From Galeopsis tetrahit (Eukaryota; Streptophyta; Magnoliopsida; Lamiales; Lamiaceae): a stretch of 64,000 bases of DNA. The stretch lies in NCBI GenBank assembly GCA_963675135.1, contig OY776128.1, forward strand, positions 77,568,670-77,632,669, given 5' to 3'. This document shows, one piece after another, positions 10,947-22,985 of the stretch (the stretch's first letter is position 1; each line of letters starts with the position of its first letter). Below the pieces are notes generated by a model. That model made no database searches, had not been told where the DNA came from, and was given only the letters and a program-made list of their open reading frames with translations. The position numbers were made by a program, and so were the translations under genes.

Positions 10947-12981
10947 GTAATGTACATTGAATAACCGTTTTAAATTATGATCGGACATGGTACAACTGCT
11001 TTAAATTATGATCAAAATATTAATGGTAACAAACCGTTTTAAAATATGAGTAACTCCCAGAAAGAATAACCGTTTTATTAAACTAACTTAAATTTAGATG
11101 ATGGGTAACCCAAAAAAACGTTAATTGGTAACAAATAGTATTTATTTTAAATTAACATGACTTAATGACTCTAATAACAACGCACCCCTCTAGTTGAACT
11201 AAAAAAAAAATGGTTTAAAACAAAGAATCAACAAAAGTAAACAAGTTGAATTGAAAACCATAGGAAAAAAAATAAAATCAAGGAAAGCAGACGAAGCAAT
11301 TAATTAAATAACGATAGTCAGAATATATGCTTGTAAGTATGCTAAAAGAGAATGCACATTTTAATTTATGTTCCATATGTGCAAGATCCGGTAGAACTAT
11401 CTTTGTTTTTTTATTAATATAATCATATTATTATTACATAAATTATGGTGTTATCCGCCTTATAAATATATAATATAATAAAAGATAACTAAAATATTAA
11501 GAGTCAACACAAATATTGGACATAATTTATCAATATTTATAATTAATATATGTAAAAGAGTTTTTAGAAAAAATGTGAACTCATATTATTAAATATTTAA
11601 ATAAATCGAAATATAAATATAGGGGTTAGTTATAAAAAAAAAAAATTTAAAATCAAAATATAAAACATATAATGTACTCTAAGAAAAGTAAAAATATAAA
11701 ATATAATAAAATATTAATCATGAACACAAATATTCGACAAAAATTTATCTATATTTATAATTAATATATATAAAAGAATGGATAATTAAAATTTATCTAA
11801 TTAATTAATATATATAAAAGAATCTATAATTAAATTAACATGAATTAATGGATCTAATAACAACTCACCACTTTAGTGGAACTAATAAAAAATCGTTTAA
11901 AAATAAGAATCGATAAAATTAAACAAGCTGTATGGAAAACTATAGAAAAATAAAATAAAGAAAAATAAACGAAGCAATTAATAAATGAACGAGGGTCACA
12001 CTATATGCCTGTAAGTATGCTAAAACAGAATGCACATATTAATGTATTATTCATATGTGCAGGGACATATGCTAAATGTTATAGCATATACGAAATATAG
12101 ATATTGTGGTTGATCATAAAAAAAAAGAGGGTTAAAATCAAAATATAAAACATATAATGTAATATTTAAGAAAAGTAAAAATATATATTTATCTATATTT
12201 ATAATTAATATATGTAAAAGATACTTCTTAAATCATAATATTAAATATTTAATTAAATCGAAATATAAATATTGTGGTTAATTATAAAAAAAAAAGAATT
12301 TAAAATCAAAATATAAAACATATAATGTAATATTTTACAAAGGTAAAAAATTGAAATAAATTTTTGATATAATTGAAAGCGTTTAATATATGATATATAA
12401 GACAACAAATTTTTTTATAACATGGAAATTACGTTAATTGGGTACAGATATATAAGTCAACAAATTTTGTTATAACTTATATTAATTGGATATTACGTTT
12501 ATTCTGCATATGTCCAATAAAAGGGGGAATATATGCAAAACTGATACATGTTATTTGCATATATGTACAAGATCAATTAGATGTGGACTTACATCTGTAA
12601 ATTTATAATAGTAAACTAATATAATAATTGTGTTCGTTTTTTGTTATTGGAGGGGGATAAGTTAATATAATACTAAACACACAAAAAAATATAAAAAAGA
12701 AATATATTACAAATATTATGATCAATACTAAAAGATAAACAAACACCTCAAATATATAATAATAATATAGATCGATGCATAAAAAAATGCAATGTCAAAC
12801 CAATATAACTAGAAAATATAATGTTATTGAATAGTGATTCAATCAATTCTACTGCTTCGTAATCAAAGCATAACATATGATGACCACATCAATAGTGGAA
12901 AAATGGAGAAAACAAAAAATTCATATCTAAATCAATAAATGTCAAAGTGAATAAACAACAATAAAAAATGATCGAAACATT
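10947..12981. other. AT-rich spacer with diverged internal repeats between the two MULE genes
   Basis: No credible ORF. A block of about 75 bp (CGAAATATAAATAT...CAAAATATAAAACATATAATG) recurs at about 11605-11680, 12088-12165 and 12258-12335. A flanking block ending AGTATGCTAAAA(G/C)AGAATGCACAT recurs at about 11336 and 12016. The spacer has therefore been built by local duplications. Confidence 0.65.
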
Positions 12982-15900
12982 CTACTGGAGAAAATTAGTT
13001 TTATCAGTTCCAAAGACACCTGAACATGTCAATGAATCATGTCTGCCCTTTTTACCACACCTCTTAAAATTGGTAGGTTTTACTTTGCGAAATTCTCCAT
13101 ATGACGTAATCCTCTTCTGCTTAGGTCTTCCAGGTGGGTTCTGCAGAATTGGAGGAAGTATTTTTTCAACTTCGACGAGTTGATGTGACTCAAATCGCTC
13201 AGTTTGAGGAACAGGGGACAGATCCTCCTTGTAGCATTGCTTGTAAGTAGATGTAAAAAAATACTCCTCAACAACGCTATGAATGGATGTGCAATGCTTC
13301 CTTATCACGGCGACTGCATGAGCACATGGGAACCCTTTGACTTGCCACTGAAAACACGTACATATTTTGTATTCTAGATTGATAGTAACAGAAGTGTTTG
13401 AGGATACCTCAAATTGACCATTTGGATATAAGGACACAGACCATGAAGCACTTTTGTTTGTTAGTTCGTGCCAAACTGCCTCTTTACTAGGAACAAGTAG
13501 ACCTGACCACTTATTCGATGCTTCACGCCGCTCTACGAACCACCTAGAAATATTCTTCCTTATAGAATCAATCATATGTGTTATAGGTAAGGTTCTGGCT
13601 TCACGTATCCAAAAATTAAATGACTCCGCGGCATTGGAAGTCATCTCTCCATACCTTTTAAGATTCGAAGAATGTGATACTGCCCATTTAGAAAAGGGTA
13701 AATCTTGAAGCCATTTTTCAGCGATAGGACCACCCACATCTTTGAATTTCTGCAGACTTTCCCTGAATATAGTGAGAGTAGGTGCATAAGCACAATGTTT
13801 GAACAAATCAGCCATATTTTCGCGATGCTGCGTGTTCCAACCTCCACCATAATTACCCTTAAGATTTAGCAACAAGTGATAAAGGCAATAAAAGTGGGCC
13901 GGATCATCCCATACATCATAAAATGCAGACATCAAACTCGTATTCCTGTCAGAAATGTAAATAACCTTTTTCGGGTGAATGATAAGATCCCGAAGCTTAG
14001 TTAAAAACCAAGCCCAATTATTACGATTCTCGGCAGATACGATAGCAAATGCAACAGGGAATAATCCTGCAAAATGTAGTGAAAAATAATAAGAAGCAAT
14101 TTAACATAATGGAAGTATAAAAAAAATATACATCTTCTGCAGTTTAGCAAATTATTAGTAATAACATTCTACAATGTGTCTGTGAATGGAACTTGGAATA
14201 TTGTGTAAGATCTATTTATAATATTGAATGAGTACATAATGATTAGAAGTATAAAAAAAATATACATCTTCTGCAGTTTAGCAAATTATTAGTAATAACA
14301 TTCTACAATGTGTCTGTGAATGGAACTTAGAATATTGTGTAAGATCTATTTATAATATTGAATGAGTACATAATGATTAAATTGATCTAAAAAAGCTGTT
14401 AAGTCCAAAAATTATTTTCCACGAGCTATGATCTAACAATTAAAGAATATGCAAAAAGAAAAATTTCATGAACTGTGATGTATTCTTATAAATGAATTAT
14501 CTTCAACAATCTTTTCTTGAACTGTAATAACAATTTTTTCAACTGTGCTATGAGTTGTTTAAATAAATTAAACAAGATGCCACCATTCTTTGAACATGGA
14601 CTATGATCTTTTCTTGAAAATGAATTATCACAATAAGATCTGGGGATTGAAACTGATATTTAATAGACAAAACTAACATGCAGTAATTAAATATTTGTGT
14701 ATTAACAGAGCACATTACATTTGGATCATACCATACAAAACTAAAATGCAGTAATTAAATGGCTGTGTATTAACAGAGCACATTAAATATATGTGTATTA
14801 ACAGATTCCATTATGTTAAATTGCTGATATTTAATAGACAAAACTAACATGCAGTAATTAAATATTTGTGTATTAATAGAGCACATTACATTTGGATCAT
14901 ACCATACAAAACATAAATACTGATATTTAAAAGATAGAAACTAAGATGAAGTAAGGGAACAAAACATAACTTAAACTTATGAATTAGTTGTAGACTTAAT
15001 ACCGTTATTTCCGTCCTTTGCAGTGGCAGATAGCAATACACCTTTTGACCGTCCCTTCATGAATGTGCCATCAATGAAAAGCATTGGTCTACAACTTTTA
15101 AATCCTTCCTTGCATGCATTGAAAGAAATAAAGATTCTTTCAAAGCGGTTGGTGATGTTGTTGGTCTCCAAATCCACTATACTTTCAGGATTTGTGCATT
15201 TCACTGCATCTCCGTACCATCTTAATTGATCGTACGACTCGTCGTGGCTTCCGAATATATCGTTCCTAGCAGCCTCAATACCACGCCACGCCTTCCAATA
15301 TGGTAGACCAAAACCATAATCTTTATTAAAATCTATGAGTACATTCTTTCCAGAAATCATCGGATTGGACTTAACATCTTGCAACAGGAGATCTTTTAGA
15401 ACTTTAGTACCAAACCTGTTTTTCTTCTCATTTAGCAAGTTGCCAACACACTTATAATCTAGATTTTCTTTGGAAACAATAAACCCTGTATTCATAGGTA
15501 AGTTTCTGCCTCTAATGAACCAATCACAGCCACACGACTTCTTTTCAAAGCATTCTACGTATATATACCTAGGACAGTTCTTAACGTATCTATACTTGAA
15601 GTTCAATTTGGTCGAATACTTGATTAGCTCGATCCTAAACTCGGGCGCCCCACCCCCAAATACTGCACCTACTTTCATTATGTTGAACCAATCATCAGAC
15701 AAATATGCTTTACTCTTCTCCACAGGACTGATATCAAAATTCGGCAACTTACCCAAACCAAAAAACTCATCTGCACAATCTGCCTGATTATTACAATTCG
15801 ACACTATGTCAACATTTTTAACAGGTATATTTGATAATTCATATTGGAATGAAGATGTATTCAAAGTAAGTTGATCTATCACAGAACTAGGTGAGATAGT

Positions 15901-16200
15901 TTGTGAATTTTGAATGTCAGGTAGTAAGGTCTGAGATTGATTACATTCTACAGAAACATCTACTAACTTCTCAGACGATATCTTGCAGTATTCAACCAAA
16001 CCAATTAAATCAATATCTGATGATAAAGCACAATTCTTTATGCAACCAACAGAATAACACATTCTTATATTAGGAGATGATAGTATGGGCCACATACCAA
16101 TTATTTCATTGACAATATGCTGAATGGTTGAAGATTGTTGAACTGGAAACAACTTCATTTTTCCCTCGTATTGGAACTTCAGAATCACGGAATATTCCAT
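12982..16200 (-). CDS. Mutator-like (MuDR family) transposase
   Basis: Exon 1 16200-15003 and exon 2 14066-12982 join in frame (donor G|GTATTA, acceptor TTGCAG|GA) to give 760 aa, an uninterrupted, full-size MULE transposase. The N-terminus is a PB1-like region (about 1-110). A MuDR DNA-binding region follows with Cys/Trp residues (CGCDW near 220). The DDE domain shows Asp in FIDGTF (about 377), Asp in YISDRN (about 439) and Glu in NAAESFN (about 547). A SWIM zinc finger of CxC-x9-CxH form (CTCFQWQ...CAH) follows, then a C-terminal knuckle-like stretch (RCGKKGRH...LTC) whose expected first Cys is Phe. The protein should bind the TIRs and cut and join the element in the nucleus. With no premature stop it may still be functional, although the diverged TIRs argue against recent mobility of this copy. 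Confidence 0.9.
14067..15002. repeat. Transposase intron built of tandem duplications
   Basis: Two adjacent 134-bp copies begin at about 14112 and 14246 (each starting GAAGTATAAAAAAAATATAC). Further along, a 171-bp spaced pair begins at about 14653 and 14824 (CTGATATTTAATAGACAAAA). Both lie in the single intron of the transposase gene. Confidence 0.85.
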
Positions 16201-16317
16201 TGGTCGATAATGATTTGATGCACCAATATATATTGAACAGCCGATTAGTCCTTCCTAAAATCGTTGAAGATTGAATGATGGTTAAACGACTGAATGATCG
16301 AATTTGACTAGATTGAA

Positions 16318-16432
16318 GACTGTTGAACGATGTATTGCAGAATCCCTATTTCTTGAACGATGAATTGCAGAATCCCTATTTCTTGAACGATGAATTGTAG
16401 AATCCCTAATTCTTGAACGATGAATTACAATC
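16318..16432. repeat. 33-bp tandem repeats upstream of the transposase start
   Basis: Three to four units of 33 bp (TTGAACGATGAATTGCAG plus AATCCCTATTTC) lie between the MULE right TIR and the transposase start at 16200, i.e. in its promoter or 5' leader. Confidence 0.85.
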
Positions 16433-16707
16433 TTTAGGAAATTTTGGTAGTTTTGGAATTTTGGTAAATCTTGAGTAATTTACGGAAGCTGGGAAATCTG
16501 AATTTGAATAATATCAAATTCTTTAAAATGGTATTTCAAATTTAATTATATTAATGAATTAATATTGTTTTATAAGATCAATGGACATAATTGGGTATTA
16601 ACAAGTTAATTTGACCTTAATTGTATTGTTTTAGTTTGTTTCCTTTATTTGAATATTGGTCTATAGGATTGTCCTTCTTAGTGATTAAACTCATAAACAA
16701 AATACTA

Positions 16708-16970
16708 CTCCCTCCGTCCATTAAATGTAGTCTCATTTGCCTCATATTCTTTGTACACCAAATATAGTCTCATACACTTTATGAAAACTATCACCCTTCA
16801 ACCCATCACTTAATTACTCAATTTGCCATCAACTTTATTCACAAACAATCACTTTATTCACAATGGACCCCACAATACCTTATAATACCCTTACTTTATC
16901 TACTTTATCTATTTTTTTCTTAAAACTTATGTCCCACCCAATGGGACTACATTTGGTGGATGGAGGGAGT
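16708..16970. mobile_element. Stowaway-type MITE (263 bp)
   Basis: Begins CTCCCTCCGTCCATTAAATG and ends with its near-perfect complement (CATTTGGTGGATGGAGGGAG). TA dinucleotides flank both sides, the Tc1/mariner target duplication. It lies about 30 bp outside the MULE right end. Confidence 0.92.
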
Positions 16971-17399
16971 AATAATTAAACTTTATTCAATCATTAACTC
17001 ACTAATTAACAATAATAAAATAATATATCATTCACTATCATCCAATTATTATTTTACAATTAACAATAATAAAATATTATAACATCGATTTTGTGACATA
17101 AAGTTATATCTACCCCTATTTCTCAATCATTAATCAAACACAACTTAAACACAATTATTATTCATAAATTATTCAAATCCACATTTTTCCAATCTCAAAC
17201 TCAATTATATATTCACCACAATCTTAAACCAAATACCACTTGAAGGTTAATTGCATACTGAATTCATATTGCTACACGCCTACAACTGAGACGAGTATTT
17301 TTGAGAAAAAGGAAGGCCACATTTAAATGGATTATACCATTTATACAAGAAGTGATTGTCGCTGGAAAAAATAAAGAGTTTGAACCATTTAAACATATA

Positions 17400-17637
17400 C
17401 TCCCTTCACTCGTCTATAAGCTTCCCATTAGACCATTTTGGTCCGTCTGTTTATAAGTTTTTCATACCCTTTTTTATAAGTATTTTTTCTTACACTTCAC
17501 TTTATATCTTACTTTTTCTCTCTATCTCTCTCCTTCTTTCAATCACTTTTCACTTTATATCTTACTATATCTATTATTTAATCACTTTTCTTAATCTCTG
17601 TGCTAAAAAGTAACGTGAAACTTATAGACGGACGGAA
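17400..17637. mobile_element. Stowaway-like MITE (about 238 bp)
   Basis: The ends CTCCCTTCACTCGTCTATAAG and its complement (CTTATAGACGGACGG) are inverted repeats flanked by TA. Confidence 0.75.
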
Positions 17638-17886
17638 TATATAATGAAACCAGTTTTGCATCACATGGTTTTTTTAGCCGATGTTAGTTTCTGATTAGAG
17701 TTAAATTTGTGTTCACTTACTTACATTGTATAATTGCTAAATTATTTAAGTACATAATTTTAAATTAATTTTAATATATTTAGAAATTTAATTCAACAAT
17801 TAAAAATATATTAAAATTACTTAGAATTTTATATTTGTTAAAAAAAAATAGTTTTTATATACGAGAACTCTTCTATAAATTTGTAT

Positions 17887-18108
17887 TCCCTCCATTTCAA
17901 AATGATTTGCATAGTTGGATCGATACATTTAAAAAGAAAATAGAATTTAGTGATTGATAATGTAAGATAAATAAAAAGTATTTTACATGATTTAATAAAG
18001 TGTAAAAAAGAGTGACAATTTTAAAAATAAAATCACTATAAAAGAATATTAATTTAATTTTAAAAATAAAATCACTATGAAAGAATATTAATTTTGTAAT
18101 TAATAGGA
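17887..18108. mobile_element. Degenerate Stowaway-like MITE relic with internal duplication
   Basis: One clear end (ATTCCCTCCATTTCAAAATG); the other is decayed near 18108. About 40-45 bp containing AAAATAAAATCACTAT(A/G)AAAG is tandemly duplicated at about 18020-18095. Confidence 0.5.
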
Positions 18109-18346
18109 GACGTAGAGAATATATGTTTATTTTTAAAATATTTTTTGGTGTAAGCAGACATAACCTTAAAACTTGCCACGTATTGCCACTCCTCTTCCCA
18201 AAATGACACCATTTTCATCTCTTCACCGTCAAATTCTTGATAAACCTCGCCGCCAAAGCCTGAAATTCCCAAATTCTCCCCTTCAACTTCCAAATACCCT
18301 TCACATATCCCCAGGGGCCCTTCAGTAACTCTCAACTCCTCTGCAT

Positions 18347-18353
18347 TATAAAT
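18347..18353 (+). promoter_or_regulatory. TATA box of the HSP70 gene
   Basis: TATAAAT lies 95 bp before the ATG. The leader then runs through a poly-A tract at 18409-18420. I see no perfect alternating GAA/TTC heat-shock element nearby; the closest is GAAATTCC at about 18262. Confidence 0.6.
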
Positions 18354-18447
18354 CCCTACTCCTCGTTACTTCCATTTTCATCGATCAAAGCTTTTTCATC
18401 ACTCTCAAAAAAAAAAAAAATCAGCAGAACAATCACATTTTCCATCA

Positions 18448-20386
18448 ATGGCTACCAACGAGACCAAGGCCATCGGCATAGACCTCGGTACAACCTACAG
18501 CTGCGTCGGCGTTTGGCTAAACGACCGCGTTGAAATCATCCCCAATGACCAGGGCAACAGAACCACCCCTTCCTACGTCGCTTTCACAGACACCGAGCGC
18601 CTCATCGGCGACGCCGCCCGGAATCAAGTCGCCATGAACCCTCACAACACTGTCTTCGACGCCAAGCGCCTAATCGGCCGCCGCTTCTCAGATCCGTCAG
18701 TACAGAGCGACATGAAGCTCTGGCCGTTCAAAGTCGTCCCCGGCGCCGCCGAGAAGCCGATGATTATCGTTTCCTACAAAGGTGAACAGAAGCAGTTCGC
18801 CGCGGAGGAGATTTCGTCGATGGTGCTCACGAAAATGAGGGAAACGGCGGAATCGTTCCTAGGGTTTCGAATCCAAAACGCCGTCGTTACAGTCCCCGCG
18901 TATTTCAACGATTCGCAGAGGCAGGCGACGAAGGACGCCGGCGCGATCGCCGGATTGAACGTCCTGAGGATCATCAACGAGCCGACTGCGGCGGCGATTG
19001 CGTACGGATTGGATAAAAAAGCTTCGAGGAAAGGGGAACAGCACGTTCTGGTTTTCGATTTGGGCGGGGGCACTTTCGACGTTTCGCTTCTCACAATTGA
19101 AGAGGGGATTTTCGAAGTGAAGGCTACTGCTGGCGATACGCATTTAGGCGGTGAGGATTTTGACAACAGAATGGTGAATCACTTTGTTGCAGAGTTCAGG
19201 AGGAAGAACAAGAAGGATATTAGCGGAAACGCCAGAGCTTTGAGGCGGTTACGAACCGCGTGTGAGCGGGCGAAGAGGACGCTATCGTCTACGACGCAGA
19301 CGACGATCGAGGTCGATTCGTTGTTCGAAGGGATCGATTTCTACGCCACGATTACGAGGGCGAGGTTCGAGGAACTCTGTTATGGATCTGTTTTTGAAAT
19401 GTATGGAGCCTGTGGAGAAGTGTGTAGGGGATTCGAAAATTGATAAATCACAAGTTCATGAAGTGGTTTTAGTAGGTGGATCCACTAGAATACCCAAAGT
19501 TCAGCAGCTTTTGCAGGATTTATTCAATGGGAAAGATCTCTGCAAGAGTATAAACCCCGATGAGGCCATTGCGTACGGCGCCGCCGTACAAGCCGCAATT
19601 CTCACCGGGGAAGGTGATGCGAAGGTTCAGGAACTGCTGTTACTCGACGTCACGCCGTTGTCTCTCGGCCTTGAAACCGCGGGCGGGGTGATGACGGTTT
19701 TGATTCCGCGAAACACGACGATTCCGACGAAGAAAGAGCAGATTTTCTCGACTTATTCGGATAATCAGCCCGGGGTTTTGATCCAAGTGTACGAGGGCGA
19801 ACGTGCGCGATCGAGTGATAACAATCTCCTCGGGAAATTCGAGCTTTCGGGGATTCCTCCGGCGCCTAGAGGTGTGCCTCAAGTGAACGTGACGTTTGAC
19901 ATTGATGCGAATGGGATTTTGAATGTGATGGCAGAGGATAAAACTGCGGGTGTGAAGAACAAGATTACGATCACGAATGATAAAGGGAGATTGGGGAAGG
20001 AGGAGATTGAGAAAATGGTGAAGGATGCGGAGAATTATAAAGCGGAGGACGAGGAGGTGAAGAGGAAAGTCGAGGCGAAGAATACGCTCGAGAATTACGC
20101 GTATAACATGAGGAACACGGTGAGGGACGAGAAATTCGCGGCGAAGTTGGACGGGGGCGATAAGGAGAGGATCGAGAAGGTGGTGGAGGAAGCGATTCGG
20201 TGGTTGGATGGGAATCAGTTGGCTGAGGTTGATGAGCTTGAGGATAAGTTGAAGGAAATGGAGGGCATTTGTAATCCCATCATTTCTAAGATGTATCAGA
20301 GTGGTGGTACGCCGATGGATGACGTCGGATCCAGTGGCGGCTCCGGTGGTGGTGCGACGGGGCCGAAGATTGAAGAGGTTGATTAG
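18448..20386 (+). pseudogene. HSP70: Cytosolic heat shock 70 kDa protein with a 1-nt frameshift
   Basis: Two overlapping frames together encode an almost complete 645-aa cytosolic HSP70, the ATP-dependent chaperone. Frame 1 (18448 to about 19378) carries GIDLGTTYSCVGVW, DLGGGTFDVS and the nucleotide-binding domain up to ARFEEL. The reading then continues in another frame from about 19382 (MDLF, LVGGSTRIPKVQ, substrate-binding domain) to the C-terminal GPKIEEVD, the cytosolic EEVD motif. The switch is explained by one extra nucleotide between the ARFEEL and MDLF codons (about 19375-19382). As written, translation ends at 19443 after 331 aa. There is no intron, unlike most HSC70 cognate genes, so it resembles heat-inducible members. 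Everything else is well conserved and GC-rich. The defect is therefore either a very recent mutation or a sequencing/assembly error. Confidence 0.9.
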
Positions 20387-20709
20387 ATGGAGGATCAATG
20401 GTGGTTTGTACTTGTAAATTTGTAATTTGCTTTGTGTTTTGTTATTACTATGTACTTTATTATGCATGGCGTCTTGTTCTGTTTTGTTGTGAATAGCTAT
20501 CTATAAGAGTGGTTGTAAGTAGAATGTGATATAGTTTTGTTTGTTTATGGACGAGTTTTGAATAATACTCTACTCTTTTGAAATCGTACGTAACTTCTTC
20601 ATTAATTTCATTTGCAGCAATTGTATGCATGTGAAATCTTACTGAATTTATAGCATGTGTCTATCGGACGGCATTCTTAAGAAGTTCTTTTACGTTTAAT
20701 AAAATGATA

Positions 20710-20880
20710 CTCCCTCCGTATAGAAAGAAAATATGATGAAATGTGAAAGGTAATAGTTAAAAAAAAAAAAATGGATGGATGACATTCATTGTGAAAATAT
20801 GATAAAATGTGAAAGGTAATAGTTAAAAAAAAAAAAATGGATGGATGACATTCATTGTCCCTACCGTGGGACGGAGGGAG
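20710..20880. mobile_element. Stowaway MITE with internal 66-bp tandem duplication
   Basis: The ends CTCCCTCCGTATAGAAAG and the complementary CCGTGGGACGGAGGGAG are flanked by TA. The body contains two nearly identical 66-bp units (20727-20792 and 20793-20858), each with a poly-A run and ATGGATGGATGACATTC. Without the duplication it would be only about 105 bp. Confidence 0.9.
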
Positions 20881-21231
20881 TATACTAAAACATAGGAGTA
20901 CTTAATTGCATTGAAGAATTTGTTATTAAAACATAACTCAAAACCGGAAAGAGAATACATAAAAATCAAAAACCATTCCAGTTATAACACAAAGAATATT
21001 GAACATAAAACCATTTTGAGCCCAAATGTCGAATCACACCATCTTTTCTCTCTATAAACAACAATCACTTCATTTCTACTTAAATCTTACGGGTTCACTT
21101 TATCAAAAAATTACATCAATCGTAAAAGAGAAATGCAAAATTATAATGGAAAGTGAGCTATTAGCCACTTCAATGAACGAAATGTACATTTTACAATCTT
21201 CACTTTGATGTCAATCTCCACGGTCATAATC

Positions 21232-21620
21232 GTAGACATGTGTAAAATCGAAATCGGACGAACCAACCGATTTCGAAGTGTCGGTTTTGATTTGAAAATC
21301 GAATCGTAACCTTAAAATTAAAGTTCGATTACGAAAATTTAAAATCGACCCGGCAGTTTTGGCCTTTTTTTTTTTTATATTCTTCTATAAAATTTCAACT
21401 CATTTTTTTACACCAACCTCCCTCATTGAGTCATTTCTTATGTAGTAGTTTATTTTCTAAATAAATTAAAGAAAACGAAAAGAAAAAAAAAAAATCAAAC
21501 CGGATGAACTGACAGTTCAAAACAGTAACCGTAATCGGTTCGATTACGATTTAATTTTAATTTGTAAAATGATCAAATTGTAACCGACATTTTTAACCGT
21601 ATGAACCTACTCATAGACAA
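21232..21620. repeat. Diverged dispersed repeat rich in ATCGG/CCGAT motifs
   Basis: A 390-bp stretch in which ATCGGTT, AATCGTAACC and complementary motifs recur on both strands. It gives a partly self-complementary sequence that resembles common non-autonomous plant repeats. Superfamily not assignable and ends not clear. Confidence 0.4.
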
Positions 21621-22235
21621 TGGTGAATCTATTGAAATGGCTGACTCAGAATTGTCCATAGAAATCAGTTCAAACACCAAATCTAAATATTGGCCCAGGT
21701 TTTTTTCTTTTTTTTTTTATATAAACACTTTATCACCAATTTCCACAGATTTCTTTATAAAATATAAATATATTTAACCTTAAATTTATTTATTTTTTAA
21801 CTGTATTCAATTTAGGCTTCCGGTTGATCTTGCATTTTGATCCAGGCTCTGCCTTGATCATTGGACATTTGGACACGTAGAAGAAAAGAAGTTAAATTGC
21901 GTGCCAAAAGTAGGAGAATATAATCACTACTTTTCGGGCAGGTGTCAAACAAAGGATATCCAAAATTGGCACTATTAAGACATGATAATTTATTAATCAA
22001 ACGTGGCAATTACAAGGACACACTTTGAAAGAAAAAAAAAATTGAGTTATCCAACCTAAAAATTTTAAATGGTAAAAAGAATTTGTCTCACATAAAAAAA
22101 GGTTTATGTCACACAAGTTTTTCTTAATTTTCAGTTTATGTTTCAATATATAAAGTTTTTCAATTTCCTTGTGTTTTTTTTTTTTCTAAATTCAAGGATT
22201 GATATAGATTTATTTTTCAATTAGAATAACGTATA

Positions 22236-22612
22236 CTTCATTTGTTCCACGGAAGTTATCACGCTTCTGTCAGTTTTGCAAAATGAAAAATAACTCGCAC
22301 AATCTTTATTCTCACAACATGTACATATTTATTAATTTTTTTATTTATCATACACTAAATTCGACTAATTTTTATTATTTTATATTTTTCTATCAGCATA
22401 AATTATGTTTGTTTTCTTTTTTAGATATTGCATAAAGTGTATTTTATCTTTTTTTAAAAATATATTTCATCACATTTATTTTAACTTTAACAAGTTTCGA
22501 AATCACATTTATTTTAGGTTCTCTTTAACTTATTTATTTTATTTATAAATAAACAGTATTTCTTAAAACATATATTAAAATAAACACACACTCTATGTGA
22601 ACGGAGAAAGTG
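22236..22612. mobile_element. Possible degenerate Stowaway-like element
   Basis: One end (CTTCATTTGTTCCACGG) and the complement of the other (CTTTCTCCGTTCACATAG) are loosely similar and TA-flanked. The match is weak. Confidence 0.35.
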
Positions 22613-22985
22613 TATATACAGTACAAATTTATAAAATTACTTCTAAAATTTTTATAATTACTTTTTTTTTTTTTTTTTACGTTGTACCTAATGTTTTCTC
22701 AGAATTTCGTGAGTGGTGAATTGATTAAGAAAAACAGTGAAATTATAGCAATGTAACGACGTTATTCTGAGTGTCAACTGCCAACTGTGTCTTAAAAGTG
22801 GCAATGCTATTAATACCAACATCATTGACTGCATTATTTATTCATTACTGAGTATATTTTTATTCATTTAATGTTGATTTGATCGATTTTTCTTTTTAAG
22901 TTACCAAATTGATCCGATCCACATACCCCATTAAGACATTTATATGAGGAATCAAGATTCAAAGGCCTAGTAAAAAAAAGTGCTT

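Larger units (their letters stand above)
5109..16674. mobile_element. Mutator-like element (MULE), 11.6 kb, with nested CACTA insertion
   Basis: The two ends are long, diverged inverted repeats. Reading inward, both show CCTATAGA, AAATAAA, AAACAAAC, then GGNCAAATT and TATAAA blocks in the same order over more than 100 bp. Inside are a MULE transposase gene (minus, 12982-16200) and a convergent Ulp1-like gene (plus, 9022-10946), an arrangement known from cargo-bearing plant MULEs. I see no clean 9-bp target-site duplication, so the exact ends are approximate and the insertion looks old. About 3 kb of the length is the CACTA insertion at 5610-8654. Confidence 0.65.

Noticed and set aside
18774..19166. 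130-codon minus-strand ORF in the HSP70 5' half
   Set aside because: Shadow of the conserved nucleotide-binding domain on the plus strand.
19640..20467. 275-codon minus-strand ORF across the HSP70 3' half
   Set aside because: Long antisense frames are a known by-product of HSP70 codon usage. The translation is Arg/His/Leu-rich with no domain, and the sense strand is clearly coding.
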